In this document: piece after piece, positions 1-7,111 of the stretch
How positions within the stretch are numbered: position 1 is the first letter of the stretch
How the letters are laid out: each line of letters begins with the position of its first letter
Assembly: GCA_937897265.1 (NCBI GenBank)
Contig: CALCPT010000602.1
Span: 1 to 11,218 of the forward strand
Reading direction: 5' to 3'
Length of the DNA stretch: 11,218 nucleotides
Source of the DNA: an uncultured Alcaligenaceae bacterium
GTDB lineage: Bacteria; Pseudomonadota; Gammaproteobacteria; Burkholderiales; Burkholderiaceae_B
The notes under the pieces: generated by a model
The model's input: only the letters and a program-made list of their open reading frames with translations
The model's database searches: none
Told to the model about the DNA's origin: nothing
Translations under genes and position numbers: made by a program

Positions 1-468
1 TCCGATCTGACTGCACCTTCTGCCCCACATTCAACGCCCACGACACGGTTTCGCCATAAAACAACGGTCGGCTTACTGGCGGCTTTGCTTGGCTGCGTGG
101 GGGCACATTGGTGGTATCTGGGGCGTCGTCACGCCTGGATGGTCAGTGTTCTGGGTGTTGCGCTGATGATTGCCAGTGCTTTTGCCGATATCTGGTACGA
201 GAACCCGGCATTTTTCTTGTTGTTTATCCCGATTCTTGATGGCTTTATCGAGGCAGTTGTTTTATGCCTGATGAGCGATGCGAAGTTTGACCGTTTTTAC
301 AACGTTGGCTTGGTGCGCGAGCGCCCAAGCGGTTGGGGGGCAGTGTTGATCGCGGGATTTACGCTGTTGATCGGTACCGTTGCTTTGATGTTTGGTATCG
401 CGATGATCGTGATCTATGTGTGGACCGCACTTGGGTGGCTTGAGGGCTTTGATTTGAATTCGGATTGA
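1..468 (+). CDS. TM2-domain membrane protein, 5' partial
   Basis: The frame is open from the first base to a TGA at 466-468, giving 155 visible residues with no ATG or GTG before the domain, so the true start lies outside the window. A TTG at 85 is the first near-start codon, but it falls inside the first hydrophobic segment and is unlikely. The pattern at visible residues 20-42 (Lys, a hydrophobic run, then G..GAH..YLGRR) is the signature of the TM2 domain: a hairpin of two membrane helices with a polar GxHxxYLG-type turn. Further hydrophobic stretches follow at about 46-80 and 113-145, so the protein is an inner membrane protein with probably four or more spans. TM2 proteins have no well-established biochemical function in bacteria, and none is inferred here. 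It converges on the small gene at 475-654 with only six bases between them. Confidence 0.75.
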   Translation, partial: SDLTAPSAPHSTPTTRFRHKTTVGLLAALLGCVGAHWWYLGRRHAWMVSVLGVALMIASAFADIWYENPAFFLLFIPILDGFIEAVVLCLMSDAKFDRFYNVGLVRERPSGWGAVLIAGFTLLIGTVALMFGIAMIVIYVWTALGWLEGFDLNSD

Positions 469-474
469 CGCAAC

Positions 475-654
475 TTATTTGGTGAAGGTGGCAATCAGAT
501 AAGTTGTTGCAGTCGTCGCGGTGGTGGTAGCAATCAAGACACCGGTCACCCAACGAATGATTGTCCAAGTTTGTGTGTTCAGATCCCTTTGAAGATCTTC
601 TTTGGTTGCAAGTGTTGGAACGATTGCTTCAAGTTTGGCGAGGCGAATTTCCAT
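475..654 (-). CDS. small predicted membrane protein, 59 aa
   Basis: An ATG at 654-652 opens a 59-residue frame ending in TAA at 477-475. It is preceded by AGGA nine bases upstream, a usable ribosome binding site. The N-terminal half is charged and amphipathic (MEIRLAKLEAIVPTLATKED), consistent with a short coiled coil. It is followed by an NTQTW-type stretch and one hydrophobic, Thr/Ala-rich segment (about residues 31-56) that looks like a single C-terminal transmembrane helix. The same layout (LEA...ATKEDL...QTW, then one helix) recurs in short hypothetical proteins of Burkholderiales and their phages. That family resemblance is from memory and was not searched. The function is unknown; a phage-type accessory membrane protein is one possibility, but no other phage gene is present here. 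The domain logic and ribosome binding site make it much more convincing than the competing antisense frame at 359-568. Confidence 0.68.
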   Translation of the reverse strand: MEIRLAKLEAIVPTLATKEDLQRDLNTQTWTIIRWVTGVLIATTTATTATTYLIATFTK

Positions 655-800
655 CTTCGTGTTTCCTGTTGTGCCGATTAACGAACGCAGATTCTACGCG
701 ACCTCATTATGCGCCTCAAGATGGCTAAATTGTGCCAAGACAAGTCCGTAGCATGTAACAGTTGTTACTGCGTGCGGGTGACCCTAAGATGTAATGGTTG
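655..800. other. intergenic region behind pepP
   Basis: These 146 bases lie between the 3' end of pepP and the start of the 59-residue gene, both on the minus strand. They should hold the promoter of the small gene, but I see no clear -35/-10 pair. The only structured element is the palindrome and degenerate repeat at 753-812. No intrinsic terminator with a U run is visible for pepP. Confidence 0.4.
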
Positions 801-812
801 TTAACGCGCACG
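753..812. repeat. degenerate direct repeat with palindrome at the pepP 3' end
   Basis: Two 24-base copies, 753-776 and 789-812, agree at 18 of 24 positions and start 36 bases apart. Both begin ATGTAA, share GTTGTTA in the middle and end in a GCG-rich stretch. Copy two covers the last codons and stop of pepP. Copy one lies just downstream and contains a perfect inverted repeat GTAACA-gt-TGTTAC at 755-768, the kind of symmetry seen in operators. Copy two keeps only TAA/TTA of this symmetry. It could be a decayed tandem duplication of the gene end or a pair of protein binding sites; the sequence does not decide. Confidence 0.45.
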
Positions 813-2150
813 CATGAGTTCTTCGATCTCGTCAGCTGCAACGGGCACTCCGCGTGTGATCAATTCGCAACCTGTTTCGGTCACGACAGCGTCGTCTTCG
901 ATTCTGATTCCGATGTTCCAGAATTTTTCGGCAACCTCTGGTGCAGGGCGCACGTAAAGCCCTGGCTCGATCGTCAGCACCATGCCTGCTTGTAACTGTC
1001 GCCAAGGGCGCTCTTCGGTTGACGCTGGGGGGCTGCGATAGCTGCCCACATCGTGCACATCCATGCCAAGCCAGTGGCCGGTGCGATGCATATAGAAAGG
1101 TCGATAGGCCGCGGTTTCGATGGCTTGGGCGAGTGAGCCTTGCAGCAAACCCTCGTCTAGCAGTCCTTGCGTGAGCACTTGCACAGCCGCGTCGTGACCG
1201 GCATTGAAGTGATGCAAGGGCGATGTTTTATCGTAAGCTGCCTGCTGCGCCGCCAAGACGATGTCGTATAAGGCGCGCTGTGGCCCTGAAAATTTTCCGT
1301 TAGCCGGAAACGTACGAGTGATGTCTGACGCATAACCATCAAGCTCACAGCCAGCGTCGATCAAAACAAGATCACCCTCATGCATGACGGCATTGCCCGC
1401 GCGATGATGCAGTACGCAGGCATTAGCGCCCGCCGCCACGATGCTGTCGTAAGCCACCGACTGCGCACCGTGTTTGCGAAAGTGATACAGCAGTTCAGCT
1501 TCAAGCTCATACTCGTGGCAGCCTGGGCGCGCTGCCTGCATGGCGCGAACGTGGCCTTGCGCAGAAATTGCCGCCGCCGCACGCATGGTGGCAAGTTCAG
1601 ATGCATCTTTGACTAAGCGCATCTCAGCCAACATGTCGCTAAGATCTAACCATTGATGCGGTAGCGCCCGAGTGTCGCGCACGTTACGTTGGGCTGTTGT
1701 GAGCCAGCTTTGTAATAATTTGAGCAAGTCTGGCTGAGCCGAGCGTGACAAGGTGCTAAACAGATTACGCTGCCCCACGAGTAACTGGGGGATGACCGTA
1801 TCGAGGTCTTTGACGTCGTGCGTCAGATCAAAGGCAAAGTGCTCGGCCGCCGCTTCGGGTCCCCACCGTACGCCGTTCCAAATCTCGATTTCTGGATTTT
1901 TGCCTTCACAGAACAAAATGCTTTGGTCGACTTCGCCGGCGACCAACACCAGCCACGCATGCGCCTCAGAGAAACCCGTCAGGTAGTAAAAGTCGCTGTC
2001 GTGGCGATAGCTGTGGTGGTTGTCACGATTGCGCGTGCGTTCTGGGGCTGTGGGTACGATTGCGACCCCGCCCCCCAAGCTGTGCATCCAGGTCAGTAAC
2101 TGTTTGCGCCGAGCGGTCAGGCGGTCAAGGTTTGTTGGTGCAAGAAGCAT
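801..2150 (-). CDS. pepP: Xaa-Pro aminopeptidase (aminopeptidase P, M24B)
   Basis: This is a 449-residue metallopeptidase that removes the N-terminal residue from peptides whose second residue is proline, in the cytoplasm. The N-terminal half (about 8-180) is the creatinase-like domain, with the conserved RHDSDFYYLTGF segment at 49-60. The C-terminal pita-bread domain carries all five dinuclear metal ligands: D265 and D276 in LIDAGCELDGYASDITR, H359 in HRTGHWLG, E395 in TIEPGLY and E418 in GIRIEDD. The D265-to-H359 and E395-to-E418 spacings equal those of Escherichia coli PepP (94 and 23 residues). The length is normal and the gene is intact. The ATG at 2150 fits the family N-terminus, although no good Shine-Dalgarno precedes it. 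The gene is divergent from ctaG across about 90 bases and has no obvious operon partner, unless the 59-residue gene is transcribed with it. Confidence 0.95.
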   Translation of the reverse strand: MLLAPTNLDRLTARRKQLLTWMHSLGGGVAIVPTAPERTRNRDNHHSYRHDSDFYYLTGFSEAHAWLVLVAGEVDQSILFCEGKNPEIEIWNGVRWGPEAAAEHFAFDLTHDVKDLDTVIPQLLVGQRNLFSTLSRSAQPDLLKLLQSWLTTAQRNVRDTRALPHQWLDLSDMLAEMRLVKDASELATMRAAAAISAQGHVRAMQAARPGCHEYELEAELLYHFRKHGAQSVAYDSIVAAGANACVLHHRAGNAVMHEGDLVLIDAGCELDGYASDITRTFPANGKFSGPQRALYDIVLAAQQAAYDKTSPLHHFNAGHDAAVQVLTQGLLDEGLLQGSLAQAIETAAYRPFYMHRTGHWLGMDVHDVGSYRSPPASTEERPWRQLQAGMVLTIEPGLYVRPAPEVAEKFWNIGIRIEDDAVVTETGCELITRGVPVAADEIEELMRAR

Positions 2151-2166
2151 AAGAGTATCGGGTGCG

Positions 2167-2193
2167 TTGGTTGAGCTAACGACATACTACAAT
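2167..2193 (+). promoter_or_regulatory. candidate ctaG promoter
   Basis: In the pepP/ctaG divergent gap, TTGGTT (2167-2172) and TACAAT (2188-2193) are 15 bases apart on the plus strand. This would start transcription near 2200 and leave a leader of roughly 40 bases before the ctaG ribosome site. The -10 box is good; the -35 and the short spacer are weak. Confidence 0.35.
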
Positions 2194-2241
2194 CTCTGCG
2201 CGGCTTCTGTATCAGACTGCCACACTCAATAAGGGTTTGTG

Positions 2242-3072
2242 ATGGATTGGATTGGCTGGCTTGAACCCTGGGAGGTCTCTCCCACCTTGCTGCTCTGTTT
2301 TTTGGTCTGCGGCGTGTTGTTTGTGCGCGGCCAGCGCGTGCATCGGGTGACCCGCGTCAGGCAATGGCTCTTCTGGAGCGGGTTGGTGATGCTCTATCTG
2401 TCACTGCACACCATGCTTGATTATTATGCTGAGCGTATGTTTTTTATGCATCGGATTCAGCACTTGGTCTTGCATCACCTAGGGCCCCTTGTGGTGATGG
2501 CAGCCTACCCCGGTCAAGTGATGCGAGCCGGTTTACCTCTGACCTGGCGGAGTGGCTTGCACCGCTTTAACCAGACTGGGCTCGGTCGCAGTGTGATCGC
2601 GATCCTGACCAATCCCATTATCGTGCCAGCACTTTTTATCTTTTTGGTGGTGGTCTGGCTGATCCCGTCAGTGCAGTTTTATTCAATGCTTGACTGGCGC
2701 CTGTACCGACTGATGAACTGGTCTGTCGTGATCACTGGGTTTATGTACTGGAATTTGATCCTTGACCGGCGTGTCTGTCCCCCTTCGGCCATGAGCCCCG
2801 GTGGGCGGGTGATTTCGCCCATCGTGACCATGGCGCCGCAAATGGTGGCCGGCGCCGTCATTGCTTTCACCGAACGCGATTTGTATCCCTTGTTTGACCT
2901 CTGCGGCCGGGCCATTGCGATGGAGGCGCAAACCGATCAGATGATCGGTGGATTGACGATGTGGATCCCAGCCGCAATGACTGAAGTGATTGGTTTGATC
3001 GTCGCGTTGCGCACCCTGATGCGTTTGTCAGCAAAAGGGCGTTGGGGCGGGGCAAAACCTCGTTCTGAATGA
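2242..3072 (+). CDS. ctaG: cytochrome c oxidase assembly factor CtaG (caa3 type)
   Basis: This is a 276-residue inner membrane protein with about seven hydrophobic spans (near 13-29, 40-58, 80-98, 117-142, 157-175, 193-210 and 234-258), matching the caa3-type CtaG family involved in maturing the copper centre of haem-copper oxidases. The family-typical histidine cluster lies at FMHRIQHLVLHHLGP (H70, H74, H78, H79), with H56 in the preceding helix; these are plausible copper or metal ligands. This family is unrelated to the Cox11-type protein that shares the name CtaG. I chose ATG 2242 because AAGGG at 2231-2235 sits six bases upstream; the GTG at 2239 would have only three. No cytochrome oxidase structural gene is next to it, so it stands alone here. 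It converges on galU. Confidence 0.85.
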   Translation: MDWIGWLEPWEVSPTLLLCFLVCGVLFVRGQRVHRVTRVRQWLFWSGLVMLYLSLHTMLDYYAERMFFMHRIQHLVLHHLGPLVVMAAYPGQVMRAGLPLTWRSGLHRFNQTGLGRSVIAILTNPIIVPALFIFLVVVWLIPSVQFYSMLDWRLYRLMNWSVVITGFMYWNLILDRRVCPPSAMSPGGRVISPIVTMAPQMVAGAVIAFTERDLYPLFDLCGRAIAMEAQTDQMIGGLTMWIPAAMTEVIGLIVALRTLMRLSAKGRWGGAKPRSE

Positions 3073-3097
3073 AGTATTGGCGGACTTTCTCGCCAGA

Positions 3098-3122
3098 CAT
3101 GCGCTCGAACAGTTAGCGCATG
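3098..3122. terminator. hairpin between convergent ctaG and galU
   Basis: CATGCGCT (3098-3105) and AGCGCATG (3115-3122) form a perfect 8-base stem around a 9-base loop in the 65-base gap between the two stop codons. A second, weaker 5-base inverted repeat lies at 3078-3095 (TGGCG and CGCCA). Neither is followed by a U run on either strand, so this may be a bidirectional transcript-end stabiliser or a weak terminator rather than a classic intrinsic one. Confidence 0.45.
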
Positions 3123-3137
3123 CCAAGGCTTTGAGCG

Positions 3138-3974
3138 TTAAGGGATAAGGTTGTGATACTTGCGCCCAAGTGCCACGTTAGCCCTGAACCAGCCTTCTTT
3201 ATTGCCGCAGTCGTAACGCACGCCTTCATAACGGTGCGCGAACACGGCTTTTTCTTTCATCAATGAGGCGATGCCGTCAGTCAGTTGGATCTCGCCACCG
3301 GCGCCCGCCTGAGTTTGGCGCAAATGGGCAAACACGCGGGCATCAAGCACGTAACGCCCAACGACAGCTAAGGTCGAAGGCGCGACGTCTGGTTTAGGTT
3401 TTTCAACAATGTGGCGCACGCGCTCGGTGCGGGCACTAACCGGATCGGTTGCGACGATTCCGTATTTGTCCGTCTCGTTGAGTGGCACTTCTTGGACGCC
3501 CAAAATGCTACCTTGATAGGTTAAGGCGGCGTCGATCAGCTGACCGATTACCGGACGGTCTGCGTCGAGCAAGTCGTCTGCGAGCAAGACCGCAAAGGGC
3601 TCGTCTCCAACGATAGGGGCTGCTGTTAAGACGGCGTGACCCAGGCCCAATGGTGCAGACTGTCGAATATAAATACAACTGACGTGCGATGGCAAAATGC
3701 CCTGAACAATAGCGAGCAGCTCTGCTTTACCCTTGCGGGCAAGTTCAGCCTCCATTTCGGGGGTTGAATCAAAGTGATCTTCGATGGCGCGTTTATTGCG
3801 GCCAGTCACAAAAATTAAGTCTGTAATGCCCGCTGCGACAGCCTCTTCAACCGCGTATTGAATCAAGGGCTTATCGATAACGGGTAACATTTCTTTTGGC
3901 ATTGCCTTAGTGGCGGGCAAAAAACGAGTGCCTAGGCCGGCAACGGGGAACACTGCTTTGCGAACGGGACGCAT
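3138..3974 (-). CDS. galU: UTP--glucose-1-phosphate uridylyltransferase
   Basis: This 278-residue cytoplasmic enzyme makes UDP-glucose from UTP and glucose-1-phosphate, feeding LPS, capsule and other envelope sugar pathways. It is full length for bacterial GalU. Visible landmarks are the nucleotide-binding loop at residues 12-28 ([17 protein letters not shown]), the metal-binding ADD at 132-134, the sugar-phosphate lysine region VEKP at 190-193, GEIQLTD at 227-233 and the YDCGNKEGW segment at 254-262. The ATG at 3974 is supported by AGGA six bases upstream. It is divergent from the BepA-like gene and convergent with ctaG, so it is probably monocistronic. No related sugar-nucleotide gene such as a UDP-glucose dehydrogenase is adjacent. 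Confidence 0.96.
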   Translation of the reverse strand: MRPVRKAVFPVAGLGTRFLPATKAMPKEMLPVIDKPLIQYAVEEAVAAGITDLIFVTGRNKRAIEDHFDSTPEMEAELARKGKAELLAIVQGILPSHVSCIYIRQSAPLGLGHAVLTAAPIVGDEPFAVLLADDLLDADRPVIGQLIDAALTYQGSILGVQEVPLNETDKYGIVATDPVSARTERVRHIVEKPKPDVAPSTLAVVGRYVLDARVFAHLRQTQAGAGGEIQLTDGIASLMKEKAVFAHRYEGVRYDCGNKEGWFRANVALGRKYHNLIP

Positions 3975-4028
3975 AATTTATCCTGGAGATAGGGTCGCAC
4001 ACGTGCGGAACCAAATGAAACTGCCGCT

Positions 4029-4058
4029 ATCATAAACGTATGACTCATGACAGTTTAA
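4029..4058 (-). promoter_or_regulatory. candidate galU promoter
   Basis: Read on the minus strand, TTAAAC (4058-4053) and TATGAT (4034-4029) are separated by 18 bases. This would place the start of transcription near 4022 and give galU a leader of about 48 bases that contains its ribosome site. The -35 lies inside the 5' end of the divergent protease frame. The same AT-rich patch reads TATCAT (4028-4033) on the plus strand, so it may serve as the -10 in both directions. Confidence 0.35.
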
Positions 4059-5578
4059 TGACTTCGCTGCAATCGATGCCTAAAAAGTGCATGGCGGGGT
4101 TGCTGGTGCTCACAATTGGGTGGCAAAGTGCCTGGGCCCAGCCGTCGTCTGCGCCCTCGCTGGGCCCAGCGTCAAGCTCAGACCTGTCGCCAGCGCTTGA
4201 GCGGCGTTTGGGCGAGGCCATCATGGTAGAAGGTCGGCGTGACCCAGAGTACATCAAAGATCCCGATTTAAGTCAGTATTTAAACGCGATGGGCAAAAGA
4301 CTTGCTGCCTATGCGCCTGGCGGAGCACCAGACATTGAAGTGTTTGGTGTACGAGACCCGGTCATCAACGCGTTTGCTATGCCTGGTGGGTATATCGGCG
4401 TGCATACCGGTTTAATTGTGACTTCGGGCGCCGAGGCTGAGCTGGCTGGAGTGCTCGCCCACGAAATCGCCCACGTCACGCAACGACATATTGCCAGGGG
4501 ATTGACCCAGCAGCAGCAGAGTGGGCATCTTGCGATTGCGACCCTTGTGGCAGCAGTTCTCGCCGGGTTGACCCCAGGTGGCGGCCAAGCTGCGATGGGG
4601 ATCGCTGCCTTTGGTCAGGCCGCCGCCATTGCGCAACAACTTGGATTTTCGCGCGATGCCGAGCAAGAGGCCGATCGCACAGGGTTTGAAATGCTGCGTA
4701 AGGCAGGTTATGACCCCAACGGTATGGCGGTGATGTTTGGACGTTTGATGCAGGCCTCAAGCTTGAACGAGGGGCGTGGTGGTGGGGTGTATGTTTCAAC
4801 TCATCCACTTAGCATTTCGCGGATGACCGATATGCAAAATCGGATCCGGCAGTTGCCTGTGGCGCAATATCAAGCCTCGGATGAGTTTTGGTTTGTGCGC
4901 GCCAAGGCTCGGGTGTTGCAGGCCGTCGATCCGCGGGCTCTGGTGCAGGCGGTTGAGCAACTGCAAGAAGAGGTTCGGGCGAGTGCCAAGGCTGGTACAA
5001 CGACAAATGGTAGTGCCGTCAGGCAGGCTGCGGCCTGGTACGGGCTATCGCTCGCAGCGGCGGTGCGCAAAGATCTGAAAACCGCAGCGAGCGCCCTTGA
5101 ACAGGCGCAGGCGCTCGTCACAAACTCGCCCTATCTTGATTTGCAGCGTATCGAACTTGATTTGACCCGCAAGCAAGTGGCTCAGGCCTTGACCGCGGCG
5201 CAGGCGGCGCAAAAGCGCTGGCCTGATCGACGCGCGTTTGCGTTGAAAGTGGCAGAGTGTTTGCAGCAACAAGGCAAAGACAAAGACGCGATCGCGTATC
5301 TGCAAGAGCAAGTTAAACGTTGGCCAAAGGTTGAGCCTGACTTTTATAAAATGCTGGGCACTAGTCACGATCGTTTAAAAGAGCCTGTACTCGCTCGTCA
5401 GGCGATGGCGTCCTATTACGAGCAGCTTGGGGCGTTGTCTGCCTCGGTTGCGCAGTTGCAGCAGGCGCGCACCCTGTCGCAAGATTTTTATGTGCAGTCA
5501 CAGATCGATGTACGTATACGTGCCTTAACAGCCAAGATCGCTGAAGACCGCAGGCTGCTTGAGCGCTTTAAGTCGTAG
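4040..5578 (+). CDS. bepA: BepA-like periplasmic M48 metalloprotease with TPR region
   Basis: This is a 512-residue secreted protein. A short basic n-region (MPKK, residues 13-16), a hydrophobic core and an AWA/QP cleavage site after residue 33 form a signal peptide. The M48 peptidase domain has HEIAH at 141-145, the ExxxD ligand motif at E208-D212 (EQEAD) and the conserved THPLS histidine H255, equivalent to the regulatory zinc-contacting histidine of E. coli BepA (YfgC). From about 280 to 500 the chain is Ala/Gln-rich helical repeat sequence with TPR character. The BepA family degrades or helps assemble stalled outer membrane proteins such as LptD. The start is uncertain: ATG 4040 and ATG 4058 lack a ribosome site, and ATG 4076 would begin directly at the signal peptide. 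The 3' end overlaps the convergent yheT gene by 11 bases. Confidence 0.9.
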   Translation: MTHDSLMTSLQSMPKKCMAGLLVLTIGWQSAWAQPSSAPSLGPASSSDLSPALERRLGEAIMVEGRRDPEYIKDPDLSQYLNAMGKRLAAYAPGGAPDIEVFGVRDPVINAFAMPGGYIGVHTGLIVTSGAEAELAGVLAHEIAHVTQRHIARGLTQQQQSGHLAIATLVAAVLAGLTPGGGQAAMGIAAFGQAAAIAQQLGFSRDAEQEADRTGFEMLRKAGYDPNGMAVMFGRLMQASSLNEGRGGGVYVSTHPLSISRMTDMQNRIRQLPVAQYQASDEFWFVRAKARVLQAVDPRALVQAVEQLQEEVRASAKAGTTTNGSAVRQAAAWYGLSLAAAVRKDLKTAASALEQAQALVTNSPYLDLQRIELDLTRKQVAQALTAAQAAQKRWPDRRAFALKVAECLQQQGKDKDAIAYLQEQVKRWPKVEPDFYKMLGTSHDRLKEPVLARQAMASYYEQLGALSASVAQLQQARTLSQDFYVQSQIDVRIRALTAKIAEDRRLLERFKS

Positions 5579-6656
5579 GTGGCGTAAGCGACTGAAAAAA
5601 ACCGTTTAGTCGTTCGGGTAGCCAGTTCAAGTGGCCGGGCCAAGCGCCGGTGACAAAGCCGACATGGCCGCCTAGGGCTGGCTGATGCAAAGTGATAGCA
5701 TCACTGCAATCGTTGGGTCCCACCAGTGCGTGCTCGGGTAAAAACGGATCGTTTCTGGCGTTTAGCACCAGCGTGGGTGTCACAATGTGTTTGAGCCAAG
5801 GTTTGCTGGCCGATTGTGTCCAGTAATCGATGGCATCTTTAAAGCCGTGCATGGGCGCGGTATAAGCATGATCGAACTCGCGCAGATCGCGTGCTTGATT
5901 GACCTTGAAGGTATCGATGACGCCTGGATATCTGCGCGCTTTCTCGAGCACTTTCGGTTTAAGTGAGCGTAAAAAATGACGCGAATAGACTTCACGATTG
6001 AAGGTGTTGTCGGACAGATGGTTGCCAGCAGCGACCAAATCGAGTGGGGAAGAAATAGCCGCGGCGCCCCGAAGCCAATCGAGTTGTGTGGTCTGTTCGC
6101 CTAAGTACTTTAATAAGGCGTTGCCCCCAAGCGAGACACCCGCCGCGTACCACTGTGCCTGCGGCACTTGCTGTCGCACTGTTTGAAGAATAAAACCGAT
6201 GTCGACAGAGTCGCCAGAGTGATACGCACGCGCCAGGCGGTTGGCGAAACCAGAGCAACCGCGAAAATGTGCAACAACGACGATCCACTGTCTGGCTTTG
6301 AAATAGGTGGCGATCGACTGAGCATAGCGACTGCTGCTGCTGCCCTCTAGACCATGAAACAGCAGCAAGGCTGGTGTAGGTGGGGTGTCGCGCAGCTGTT
6401 GTTGCTCTGTCGGCGTGAGCCAGCGTGCGGCTGCGGTATGACTCAACGCGCTGTCCTGGCTGCGAGGATAGTGGTTAGTTAAGCTCGAGTGTGTCCAATC
6501 CAAATCAATAAAGTCGCCATCTGGCGTGTCGACACGTGCGCGGGCAAAACGAAGCCGATTGGTCGGGGCGACTAAGGCGCCAAAAAGCGTCTGGGTGTGA
6601 CGTTCGGGTAACCAGTGCGGCGCATGGCAAGGTGAAAGATCGAGGGCGGCTGGCAC
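5568..6656 (-). CDS. yheT: YheT-family alpha/beta hydrolase
   Basis: This is a 362-residue cytoplasmic alpha/beta-hydrolase of the YheT family. The N-terminus has the family signature WLPERHTQTLFG (15-26). The oxyanion region is HGLEGSSSS at 101-109, the nucleophile elbow is GVSLGG with S175, and the remaining triad members are D303 (NARNDPF) and H331 (GGHVGF). Family substrates are poorly defined and esterase activity is assumed, so no specific reaction is assigned. The start must be the GTG at 6656: reading upstream in the same frame meets the TAA of the preceding NTF2-like gene after four codons, with no ATG between. No clear Shine-Dalgarno is present, so translation may be coupled to the upstream gene 12 bases away. 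It is the last gene of a leftward cluster and runs 11 bases into the end of the protease gene. Confidence 0.9.
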   Translation of the reverse strand: MPAALDLSPCHAPHWLPERHTQTLFGALVAPTNRLRFARARVDTPDGDFIDLDWTHSSLTNHYPRSQDSALSHTAAARWLTPTEQQQLRDTPPTPALLLFHGLEGSSSSRYAQSIATYFKARQWIVVVAHFRGCSGFANRLARAYHSGDSVDIGFILQTVRQQVPQAQWYAAGVSLGGNALLKYLGEQTTQLDWLRGAAAISSPLDLVAAGNHLSDNTFNREVYSRHFLRSLKPKVLEKARRYPGVIDTFKVNQARDLREFDHAYTAPMHGFKDAIDYWTQSASKPWLKHIVTPTLVLNARNDPFLPEHALVGPNDCSDAITLHQPALGGHVGFVTGAWPGHLNWLPERLNGFFQSLTPPTT

Positions 6657-6668
6657 TATGTTTTGAGG

Positions 6669-7100
6669 TTAGTGCAGAAGCCCAGGGGCGTCGTGTGAAT
6701 CGAGCAAACTAGTTTGCTCGGGTGCGGCCGAGGCGTGATGCATGACCATGCGCCACCCAGTTGGGCCCTTGTGATAAACATTGGTGGCGTAGCAGTGGGC
6801 AACCTCGGTACCCGCTTGGCTGCGCACTGTGATTTGTTCGATCAATGAATGCACGGTACTCATCATGCTTTGGGTCGTGACGAGTTTCGCTGGGCGAATG
6901 TGTAAAGCGCCTTGGGTCAGGATCTCTTGCCAAGACTCTTTTACCGCATGTAAGCCCACCATCCGCATGCCGCCTGGGTGCACACAGATGATCTCTTCGT
7001 CGTCAGACCAGACTTGCATCAAGCGCACCAGGTCTGCTCGCTCAAGCGCATCATAAAAAGCCAGTTCAGCTTCTTCAGGTGTTGCGAACATCACTGGCAT
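6669..7100 (-). CDS. NTF2/SnoaL-like protein (DUF4440 type)
   Basis: This 143-residue protein has the small cone-shaped NTF2-like fold: an N-terminal helix pair (TPEEAELAFYDALERADLVR, 7-26), then VWSDDEEIICVHPGG (30-44), a middle helix with VKESWQEIL (53-61), and beta strands ending in YHKGPTGWRMVMHHAS (109-124). This resembles SnoaL-like/DUF4440 proteins seen beside YheT genes in betaproteobacteria. Members bind small ligands or are enzymes of varied kinds; no activity is assigned. ATG 7100 is chosen because AAGGG sits eight bases upstream. A longer frame back to 7172 would run through the upstream gene and adds Cys/Arg-rich sequence unlike the fold. It begins 11 bases after the stop of the zf-CHCC gene, whose stop overlaps the ribosome site. 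The last 20 or so residues lie beyond the fold and contain a perfect DNA palindrome. Confidence 0.8.
   Translation of the reverse strand: MPVMFATPEEAELAFYDALERADLVRLMQVWSDDEEIICVHPGGMRMVGLHAVKESWQEILTQGALHIRPAKLVTTQSMMSTVHSLIEQITVRSQAGTEVAHCYATNVYHKGPTGWRMVMHHASAAPEQTSLLDSHDAPGLLH
6701..6720. repeat. perfect 20-base palindrome
   Basis: CGAGCAAACT is followed directly by its exact reverse complement AGTTTGCTCG. It lies inside the codons for residues 128-134 of the NTF2-like protein, past the folded domain and about 30 bases before that gene's stop. In RNA it can form an 8-base stem with a CUAG loop. A perfect 20-base palindrome is not expected by chance in 11 kb (roughly 1 in 100). It may be a protein binding site or an RNA hairpin between co-transcribed genes. 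Confidence 0.8.
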
Positions 7101-7111
7101 AGGTGTGGCCC

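Noticed and set aside
359..568. A 69-residue open frame on the minus strand overlapping the end of the TM2 gene.
   Set aside because: It is Cys/His/Arg-rich without domain or membrane pattern, and overlaps both the TM2 gene and the better-supported 59-residue gene in another frame.
3987..4008. CGCAC-ac-GTGCG symmetry in the galU/protease divergent gap as a possible operator.
   Set aside because: The arms are only five bases and GC-rich; too weak to call without conservation data.
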